Shown piece by piece: positions 6,721 to 12,032 of a stretch of DNA of 12,032 nt. This DNA comes from Ignavibacteria bacterium (GTDB lineage Bacteria > Bacteroidota > Ignavibacteria > Tepidaquicellales > Tepidaquicellaceae): positions 1 through 12,032 of the forward strand of contig JAGPCH010000013.1 of NCBI GenBank assembly GCA_018058125.1, written 5' to 3'. How positions within the stretch are numbered: position 1 is the first letter of the stretch; each line of letters opens with the position of its first letter. The translations under genes and the position numbers were made by a program. The notes beneath the pieces were generated by a model. That model did no database searches, was not told the DNA's origin, and worked only from the letters and a program-made list of their open reading frames with translations.

Positions 6721-8156
6721 CACTTTCTCACGGGTTTGTCATTCCTCAGATCAAAACCCGGTAATGTTAATCCTGTCGAATTTAGTATCTGCTCGGGAAC
6801 GTATTCTCCCACAGGGTCAGTATCAACCTTGATCTTTGATACTTTTTCCTCCTCATCAAAGTAAACATACAGATCTTTTCCTTCAACTTTATTCAGACCG
6901 TTTGCTTTATTGTTTTCATAAATAAAATAAATGCTGTTGGAATTATTCTTAACTTCTATGAGATCAATCTTGTCATCTTTGAATTTTATTTCAATGTCAT
7001 CGCCGCTTATCTGATCATATCTGTCTGAAAAAAATTCATCATTGTTGCCGGAAATAACAAAAGAAGTCATAGAGTTTTCAACCGGGATCTTTTTTACAAA
7101 AATGGTTTGCAGCCTGTTTTCCGGAAGTTCGGCAAAGATTGAATCACCTGTCATCTGAAGCAGATCCTGCCATACAATGGGTTTTCCGGAAAGAGAAACG
7201 GTTTCACTTTCTTTAAAATAAATACCCTCATTGCACTTTGCTGAAAATTCATTCCTTAATATTTCAACATTACTTTTCGCTATGTATTTATCCGGTTTGC
7301 CTCTGTATGCTTCCATTGTATCGCTGTAAATCAGAAGAGTATCTTTGCCGGAATTGAGCGAATCAGTTTCGATCTGAACGAGTCTTGCATTGCCTTTAAG
7401 AATAGTGTAATTATTAATTTCAAAGTTCTCAATGTTATTTCCATAAATGACAGTACTGTTATTGAGACTTGTGATCTTTACATTTCCGGAAGCAACTGAT
7501 CTTTTCTCCCGGGAATAGTTAGTAGAAGTATCAGCGGTAATAATTGTAGAATCACTTTCAATGCTTACATTTCCAAGAGCATAGGATTTTCCCTGAGTCT
7601 TGTAAAAATCAATATTGTCAGCTTTAATGACCGCAGAGTCTGAAGTTACCACTACATTACCTTTTGCAAAAGAATCTTCAGTATTTCTTAAATAGGTGAG
7701 TTCCTGTGAAGTGATCCTGTATTCTTCATTTACAATTATTACGTCGCCTTTAAATATCGCTTTTGCTTCTGAGAAAAAATATATTCCGTTATCTGCTCTT
7801 ATGGTTGCATTCGGGTCCTTCAATGTTACGCCTCCTTCGCAGATAGCTCTTTTGTCATCTCCGAAATAAACGGCTTTAGAAGTTAGCAGCGTAAGTGTGT
7901 CCTGATATATCCTGACGTTACCGCGAAGTTCGATCCGGTTGGCTTCTATAAACTGTGTAGCAGAGTTGCAAAATACTTTCACGTTACCCTGTACGAATTC
8001 TACATTGCCGTTTGCTTCTCTGACGTTCTGCCCGTCTATCACTTTTCCTGAAAGTTCATTGGCATTTTTTAATTCAACTTTCTCCTGAGCAAATATTACA
8101 CTACATGTAAAACTACATATAAAAAAAGTAAATAATATTTTTAAAATTATTTTCAG
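6720..8156 (-). CDS. OstA/LptA-like LPS transport protein with signal peptide, non-canonical start
   Basis: A long OstA-like protein made of serial beta units with recurring GNV/GDV turns (GNVEFVQ, GNVRIYQ, GDVIIVN, GNVVVTS, GNVSIES, GNVKITS, GNARLVQ). This is the periplasmic bridge fold that carries LPS to the outer membrane. The first usual start codon is GTG at 8042 (440 residues). The same frame stays open upstream to a TAA at 8178-8180 and encodes a clear signal peptide (LKIILKILFTFF...CSVIFAQE), so translation should begin near 8156 (CTG) or at the ATC codons at 8159/8162, giving about 478 residues. No ATG, GTG or TTG exists in that stretch. Downstream of kdsD and lptC, consistent with an LPS operon. 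lptB does not follow. Family call is confident; exact start is not. Confidence 0.85.
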   Translation of the reverse strand: MKIILKILFTFFICSFTCSVIFAQEKVELKNANELSGKVIDGQNVREANGNVEFVQGNVKVFCNSATQFIEANRIELRGNVRIYQDTLTLLTSKAVYFGDDKRAICEGGVTLKDPNATIRADNGIYFFSEAKAIFKGDVIIVNEEYRITSQELTYLRNTEDSFAKGNVVVTSDSAVIKADNIDFYKTQGKSYALGNVSIESDSTIITADTSTNYSREKRSVASGNVKITSLNNSTVIYGNNIENFEINNYTILKGNARLVQIETDSLNSGKDTLLIYSDTMEAYRGKPDKYIAKSNVEILRNEFSAKCNEGIYFKESETVSLSGKPIVWQDLLQMTGDSIFAELPENRLQTIFVKKIPVENSMTSFVISGNNDEFFSDRYDQISGDDIEIKFKDDKIDLIEVKNNSNSIYFIYENNKANGLNKVEGKDLYVYFDEEEKVSKIKVDTDPVGEYVPEQILNSTGLTLPGFDLRNDKPVRK

Positions 8157-8159
8157 GAT

Positions 8160-8192
8160 GATTAATTGGTTAAATGGTTAATTGGTAAATCG
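8160..8192. repeat. 8-bp imperfect tandem repeat (GGTTAAWT)
   Basis: Four imperfect octamers, GATTAATT, GGTTAAAT, GGTTAATT and GGTAAATC, run from 8160 to about 8191. They sit exactly where the start codon of the OstA-like gene would be expected. Confidence 0.75.
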
Positions 8193-8239
8193 GATAATTT
8201 GATTTAAATCTTAATTATACAATCAGTCGCATCGGATTT

Positions 8240-8273
8240 CAAACTTTACAAACTTTACAAACTTTACAAACTA
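8240..8273. repeat. 9-bp tandem repeat (CAAACTTTA) ending in the lptC stop codon
   Basis: Three perfect copies at 8240-8248, 8249-8257 and 8258-8266, plus a partial copy CAAACTA at 8267-8273. The last three bases of that partial copy, read on the minus strand, are the TAG stop of lptC. Confidence 0.9.
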
Positions 8274-8801
8274 AAAAGTCCCGCTTACTTTGTAGATCTT
8301 ATAATTCTTCAGATTCTGATCAGATTCAAATCCGATTCCTTCTATAGTTTCCGTTGGCGTTTTTATACTTACAAATACATCCGAAGAAACTCTCTGAGTC
8401 AGGTTTGTCCAAAGCAGTTTCTGAGTCTTGAGTTCGCTGCCATCTTTACTTACTACCTGCACGCTGTCATACATTTCAATGTCTTTTGTCTTGTCATTAA
8501 TTTTCCCTCTATTACCGGATAAAGTGGATGCGATCTCGCCATCCTTATAAAAATCGACAACTGCCCCGCTGTCAATGAGTGTAAATCCTTTCTTTGAATA
8601 AACAAGTATATGACCGGCTTTCAGAACAGCTTTTACTTTTCCTGAATCAGAGAATGTAACCGTTGAATTCCAGCTCTCCTGTGAAGGGAGGTCATCTGTG
8701 CTTTCCGAAGTCTGAACCGGTTTGAATTTATCTTCACAGGAAATGAATGAAGTGACCATGGCCAAGAAAAAGAATAAAAATAATGTCTTTCCGGATCTCA
8801 T
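8271..8801 (-). CDS. lptC: LPS export ABC transporter periplasmic lipoprotein LptC
   Basis: A 176-residue LptC-family protein. It has a short basic N-terminus, a hydrophobic run (LFLFFFLAMV) and a lipobox ending in FISC, giving a lipidated Cys at residue 22. The lipoprotein form of LptC is usual in this bacterial group, in contrast to the TM-anchored enteric form. The body is beta-rich with the LptC pattern (SGKVKAVLKAGHILVY, LSGNRGKINDKTKDIEMYDSVQVVS, LKTQKLLWTNLTQRVSSD). It links LptBFG to the LptA bridge. The ATG at 8801 was preferred over the in-frame TTG at 8819 because AGGAAGG lies 8 nt upstream and the start then follows the kdsD stop by a single base (TAAAATG), indicating translational coupling. 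The stop lies in a 9-bp tandem array. Confidence 0.88.
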   Translation of the reverse strand: MRSGKTLFLFFFLAMVTSFISCEDKFKPVQTSESTDDLPSQESWNSTVTFSDSGKVKAVLKAGHILVYSKKGFTLIDSGAVVDFYKDGEIASTLSGNRGKINDKTKDIEMYDSVQVVSKDGSELKTQKLLWTNLTQRVSSDVFVSIKTPTETIEGIGFESDQNLKNYKIYKVSGTF

Positions 8802-8802
8802 T

Positions 8803-9786
8803 TTACAGACCTTCCTCAAGCAATCGATGCATGTGAATTATTCCCAGCGGTTTCTTGCTCTTGTCCCCGACTATAAGCTGAGTGATCTTATTTTTTTCCA
8901 TTAACTCCAGCGCTGATAATGCCAGCATGTCCTTTGAAATTATCTTGGGATTCGGATTCATAATGTCTTTTGCTTTTATGCTTTTAAGAGAATCAATATT
9001 CTTTTCAAGAAGTCTTCGGATATCACCGTCTGTGATTATTCCCGAAACTTTATTTTTATCAGTGACACACGTACAACCGAGTCTTTTGGATGAGATCATG
9101 TATATGACTTCCTTTAATGTATCGGAATTTTTTACCATCGGGATATTCTCATCCTTGCTCATAATATCTCCAACTTTCAGAAGAAGACGTTTACCAAGAT
9201 TTCCTCCCGGATGTAAAAAAGCAAAATTATCAGATGTGAAATCCCTTTTCTGAAGCAATGAGATTGCAAGCGCATCTCCGAGCACAACCGCAGCTGTAGT
9301 GGAAGATGTCGGCGCGAGATTATGAGGACAGGCTTCTTCTTTTACCGAAGCATCAAGAGCAATATCCGAAAGTCCGGCCAGATCTGATTTAATGTCACCG
9401 ACAATTGCTATGATCTTTATATTCATGATCTTAAAATTCGGGATCAGTTGCTTTATCTCATCGGTGTCACCGCTTTTGGAAATTATTATCGCTACATCTT
9501 CTTTTCTGACCACCCCGAGATCTCCGTGTATACTGTCTCCGGAATGAAGAAATATGGAATGCGTTCCTGTTGAATTAAGAGTAGCTACGATCTTCTGAGC
9601 GATGATCCCGGATTTACCTATGCCTGTTATAATTACTTTACCTTTGCATTTGTATATCAATTCAACGGCTTCAGTAAAACTTCTGCTGAAATTTTTTTCG
9701 GAAAATCTTTTTTCAAGATCAGAGATTGCTTTTTTTTCTATTGAAACTACTTTCCTGGCGTTGTTGATTATTTTAATTCCCGGCAT
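8803..9786 (-). CDS. kdsD: D-arabinose 5-phosphate isomerase (KdsD/KpsF type)
   Basis: A 327-residue enzyme converting ribulose 5-phosphate to arabinose 5-phosphate, the first step towards Kdo for LPS. An SIS domain (about 40-180) carries TGIGKSG (54-60), HGDLG (87-91) and EACPHNLAPTSSTTA (151-165). The four catalytic residues of E. coli KdsD (K59, E111, E152, H193) correspond to K58, E110, E151 and H192. The FLHPGGNLGKRLL motif leads into two CBS domains (about 205-265 and 270-327), complete at the C-terminus. Full length and intact. First gene of the minus-strand LPS operon, followed with a one-base gap by lptC. An ATG start at 9786 with a weak leader; the 81-bp A/T-rich gap to the divergent rlmD probably holds promoters for both. 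Confidence 0.95.
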   Translation of the reverse strand: MPGIKIINNARKVVSIEKKAISDLEKRFSEKNFSRSFTEAVELIYKCKGKVIITGIGKSGIIAQKIVATLNSTGTHSIFLHSGDSIHGDLGVVRKEDVAIIISKSGDTDEIKQLIPNFKIMNIKIIAIVGDIKSDLAGLSDIALDASVKEEACPHNLAPTSSTTAAVVLGDALAISLLQKRDFTSDNFAFLHPGGNLGKRLLLKVGDIMSKDENIPMVKNSDTLKEVIYMISSKRLGCTCVTDKNKVSGIITDGDIRRLLEKNIDSLKSIKAKDIMNPNPKIISKDMLALSALELMEKNKITQLIVGDKSKKPLGIIHMHRLLEEGL

Positions 9787-9867
9787 AAATTCTTTTATAG
9801 CATTTTATAATTTAGATATAATAATTAATATACATTTTTTAAAAAATAGCATTATAAGTGTTTAAAA

Positions 9868-11280
9868 ATGATAAAAAAGGGTGATGAAGTAAGTATAGAT
9901 ATTATAGAGTTAAATTCTGAAGGCAGGGGAGTTTCCAAACTGGAAGATGGTTTTGTAGTATTCTCAACAGGTACGCTTCCGGGAGATGAAGCATTAGTTA
10001 AGATTTTAAAAAAGAAATCAAGCTATGCCGAAGCTAAGCTGATTGAAATAATCAAACCATCAGTATTCAGAACTGATCCTGAATGCAGCCATTTTGGCGT
10101 ATGCGGCGGCTGCAAGATACAGAATTACCAATACGATAAACAGGTTGAGTATAAAGCTAATGTAGTAAAGAATGCTTTGGAAAGAATCGGAGGATTCAGG
10201 GATTTGAATATTTCAAATGCCGTGAAAGCTGATGAGATATTTTTTTACAGAAATAAAATGGAGTTCTCGTTTTCTGATGATGAGTGGCTGACAGAGGTTA
10301 ATACAGATGATATAAAGGAGAAATTTGCCTTAGGTCTTCATGTACCGAAGTTCCATTCGAAAATTGTTAATATAAATAAATGTTTTCTTCAGTCAGAACT
10401 TTCAAATGATGTGCTGAATTTTTCGAGAGAGTTTTTTAAGAGCAGGGGAGTTTCTGTATATTCAACAAAAACACAATCCGGTTTTCTCAGATTTCTGATA
10501 ATCCGACAGAGCGCAAACACAAAAGACTTTATGGTTAATCTCATAACTTTTGTTTATGATGAATCTCTAATGATTGAATACTGTGAATTGCTTAAAGAAA
10601 AGTTTCCGGGAATCTCTACGATCATAAATTCCATTTCAGATAAAAAAGCTCAGGTTGCGACGGGTGAAAAAGAATATGTACTTTTCGGAAGCGGTTACAT
10701 ATCTGAAAAGCTGAGAACTCCTGCCGGGAATAGCTTTGAATTTAAGATCTCACCTCAGTCATTTTTTCAGACCAATACTCTTCAGGCGGAAAAACTCTTT
10801 AATTTAGTGATGGAGTTTGGAGAGTTTAAGAAGGAAGATAATGTACTTGATCTTTATTGCGGTGCAGGAACAATCTCTATATTTGTTTCTGATACAGTCG
10901 GAAAAGTCTTAGGAGCGGAACTCGTGGAAGATGCAATTAAAGATGCTGATGTTAATAAAGATTTAAATAAGATCAATAACGCTGAATTTATCTGCTCTGA
11001 TATAAAAGACTTTCTGACAGGAAAAGAAATATTAAAAGATTACAACAAGCTGATCCTTGATCCTCCGCGTTCCGGACTTCATCCGAAAATTTGCGAGATA
11101 CTTTCTGAAACAGATTTCGAAAAGATTATTTATGTAAGCTGTAATCCCCATACTCAGGCGCGGGATCTTCAGATCATCTGCAGCTCGGGTAATTATAAGA
11201 TCGATAAAATTTGTCCTGTCGATATGTTTCCGCATACTTATCATATAGAAAATGTAATAAGTTTAATTAGAAATAACTGA
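9868..11280 (+). CDS. rlmD: 23S rRNA (uracil-C5) methyltransferase, RlmD/RumA type
   Basis: A 470-residue class I SAM-dependent RNA m5U methyltransferase. An N-terminal TRAM domain (1-62) is followed by an iron-sulfur site with C73, C79 and C82 (C-x5-C-x2-C) and C172, the RumA arrangement that binds 4Fe-4S. The SAM motif is LDLYCGAGTISI (327-338). DPPRSG lies at 398-403. The catalytic cysteine is C425 in YVSCNPHTQ, and E461 in HIENVI is the expected general base. It methylates U1939-type positions in 23S rRNA by homology. In non-enteric bacteria the family can modify other or two sites, so the target is not certain. The ATG at 9868 opens directly into the TRAM domain. No Shine-Dalgarno was seen. 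Intact. Confidence 0.92.
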   Translation: MIKKGDEVSIDIIELNSEGRGVSKLEDGFVVFSTGTLPGDEALVKILKKKSSYAEAKLIEIIKPSVFRTDPECSHFGVCGGCKIQNYQYDKQVEYKANVVKNALERIGGFRDLNISNAVKADEIFFYRNKMEFSFSDDEWLTEVNTDDIKEKFALGLHVPKFHSKIVNINKCFLQSELSNDVLNFSREFFKSRGVSVYSTKTQSGFLRFLIIRQSANTKDFMVNLITFVYDESLMIEYCELLKEKFPGISTIINSISDKKAQVATGEKEYVLFGSGYISEKLRTPAGNSFEFKISPQSFFQTNTLQAEKLFNLVMEFGEFKKEDNVLDLYCGAGTISIFVSDTVGKVLGAELVEDAIKDADVNKDLNKINNAEFICSDIKDFLTGKEILKDYNKLILDPPRSGLHPKICEILSETDFEKIIYVSCNPHTQARDLQIICSSGNYKIDKICPVDMFPHTYHIENVISLIRNN

Positions 11281-11315
11281 CCATAATTTTAAGCTTTTAA
11301 ATAAAATCATTTTTT

Positions 11316-11672
11316 ATGACTAAAAAAATACCGGGTTATCTCAGCAAAAAGGAATTCACAAAAAGATTTGCTAAATCAGGATTACTGGCTTTTGGAATAT
11401 TTATGTTTTCAATATTGACAGGAGTGCTGGGTTATCATTTTATAGTAAAACTTAATTGGGTCGATGCTTTTTTAAATGCTTCGATGATACTTGGAGGAAT
11501 GGGTCAGTATTCAGAATTAAAAGATAACAGTGAAAAAATATTTGCAGCGTTATATGCTTTGTTCAGCGGTGTAACTTTCTTAACAAGTATGACAATCTTT
11601 CTAGCTCCGGTCATACATAGATTCCTTCAAAAGTTTCATATTGATTATGACGATACGCAAGAGTCTGAATGA
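11316..11672 (+). CDS. Small two-TM protein resembling a degenerate K+-channel pore
   Basis: A 118-residue membrane protein. It has a basic N-terminus (1-20), TM1 (about 22-44, GLLAFGIFMFSILTGVLGYHFI) and a re-entrant-looking segment WVDAFLNASMILGGMG (48-63). TM2 (about 76-98) follows, then a short cytosolic tail with HRFLQKFHIDYDD. TM, pore helix and TM in this order match the two-TM potassium-channel core, and GGMG stands where the TVGYG selectivity filter would be, so the classical filter is absent. The family is, to my knowledge, common and uncharacterised in bacteria. Channel function is inference. The stop codon TGA is made at the junction of two 10-bp tandem units. It follows rlmD by 35 bp and may be co-transcribed with it. 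Confidence 0.75.
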   Translation: MTKKIPGYLSKKEFTKRFAKSGLLAFGIFMFSILTGVLGYHFIVKLNWVDAFLNASMILGGMGQYSELKDNSEKIFAALYALFSGVTFLTSMTIFLAPVIHRFLQKFHIDYDDTQESE

Positions 11673-11702
11673 GTCTGAATGAGTTTGGAATGAGATTGGA
11701 AT
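11661..11702. repeat. 10/11-bp tandem repeat spanning a stop codon
   Basis: Two perfect copies of GAGTCTGAAT (11661-11670, 11671-11680) are followed by two 11-bp variants, GAGTTTGGAAT (11681-11691) and GAGATTGGAAT (11692-11702). The TGA stop of the two-TM protein (11670-11672) forms at the first unit junction. Confidence 0.85.
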
Positions 11703-11753
11703 GATTTGACAACTCATTTAGAGCTGCCAGATCATTAGCTCAAATCTCTTGAT

Positions 11754-11780
11754 CCGGTTTTATTTATAATTTAAAACCGG
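11754..11780. terminator. Perfect 9-bp inverted repeat at the metH 3' end, possible terminator
   Basis: CCGGTTTTA (11754-11762) and TAAAACCGG (11772-11780) pair perfectly around a 9-nt loop and include the metH stop codon. A second, bulged hairpin (11716-11725 with 11737-11745) lies beside it in this convergent gap. No U-run follows either stem, so a bidirectional terminator is plausible but not canonical. Confidence 0.35.
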
Positions 11781-12032
11781 CGAAAGCCATCTTTCGGCTT
11801 CATCCATTGTAATACCTTTGCTGTTTGCATAATCTTCAACCTGATCTTTACCTATCTTTCCGACTCCAAAATACCTTGATTCAGGATGAGCAAAATATAA
11901 TCCGCTTACTGAAGAAGCCGGATACATTGCAAGACTTTCAGTTAATTTTATTCCTGTGTTTTTTTCAACATCCAGTAATTTAAATAAAGTAGTCTTTTCG
12001 GTATGGTCCGGACATGCAGGGTAGCCCGGTGC
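11760..12032 (-). CDS. metH: Cobalamin-dependent methionine synthase MetH, C-terminal end (partial)
   Basis: The last 90 residues of MetH, open to the right window edge, so the start is missing. The translated piece begins [13 protein letters not shown] and continues with [26 protein letters not shown], then [11 protein letters not shown] and [10 protein letters not shown] before the TAA at 11760-11762. These are the hallmarks of the C-terminal SAM-binding activation domain, which takes part in reductive methylation of oxidised cobalamin. [10 protein letters not shown] and the [10 protein letters not shown] strand lie in the SAM-binding region. The piece is intact, in frame and unusually easy to assign. 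The stop lies inside a 9-bp inverted repeat. Whether the upstream homocysteine, folate and B12 domains are fused or separate cannot be seen. Confidence 0.95.
   Translation of the reverse strand, partial: APGYPACPDHTEKTTLFKLLDVEKNTGIKLTESLAMYPASSVSGLYFAHPESRYFGVGKIGKDQVEDYANSKGITMDEAERWLSPVLNYK

Noticed and set aside
8802..8819. TTG start of lptC overlapping kdsD
   Set aside because: The sequence TTGAGGAAGG contains the Shine-Dalgarno for the ATG at 8801, so it is leader rather than coding.
8882..9253. Plus-strand ORF of 123 codons
   Set aside because: Lies wholly antisense within the CBS and SIS region of kdsD, whose motifs are all intact.
9602..9865. Plus-strand ORF of 87 codons running out of the kdsD region
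   Set aside because: Antisense to the well-conserved kdsD start; hydrophobic pattern is a by-product of the reverse frame.
9787..9867. TATAAT-like hexamers at 9806-9811 and 9817-9822 as promoters for rlmD
   Set aside because: The region is nearly all A/T, so such hexamers are expected by chance, and no -35 partner was seen at a suitable distance.

Overview
The window reads as ordinary chromosome from an AT-rich, Gram-negative, LPS-producing bacterium. Most likely it is Bacteroidota or the neighbouring Ignavibacteriota/Chlorobiota group. That placement is inferred from protein style (GxxExxY protein, OstA-like protein, lipoprotein-type LptC), low GC, and the absence of a Shine-Dalgarno sequence before many genes. 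No RNA gene, CRISPR array, transposase or phage gene was found.

Layout. (1) 1-1120: a (CAAAAA)n low-complexity tract, a GxxExxY-family gene (174-584) behind a short leader repeat, and a DUF1003 membrane-protein gene (660-1120) broken by two single-base homopolymer frameshifts. (2) 1130-1684 (-): a small exported or membrane-anchored protein with two PepSY-like lobes, divergent from the next block. (3) 1754-6083 (+): the most interesting block. Five co-directional genes encode a helical coiled-coil protein, an SPFH/band-7 protein with a C-terminal SHOCT helix pair (YdjI type), and three zinc-ribbon proteins. Two of the zinc-ribbon proteins have C-terminal membrane hairpins, and all three share a repeated aromatic P-x-W unit. 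It resembles an expanded version of the Bacillus ydjG/ydjI membrane-stress neighbourhood, with the coiled-coil protein where PspA would be expected. (4) 6091-6630 (-): a DinB-superfamily (DUF1572-like) protein, converging on block 3. (5) 9786-6720 (-): an LPS operon in the order kdsD (Kdo precursor synthesis), lptC (lipoprotein, translationally coupled), OstA/LptA-like protein. (6) 9868-11280 (+): an RlmD-type rRNA uracil-C5 methyltransferase, then a small two-TM protein (11316-11672) that resembles a degenerate potassium-channel pore. (7) 11760-12032 (-): the C-terminus of cobalamin-dependent methionine synthase MetH, cut by the window edge.

A second theme is many unrelated short tandem arrays in the gaps (units of 6, 7, 8, 9 and 10/11 bp). 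Several touch gene boundaries: one lies 6 bp before a start codon, two contain stop codons, and one lies at the 5' edge of the OstA gene, which encodes a convincing signal peptide but has no ATG, GTG or TTG in frame ahead of it.
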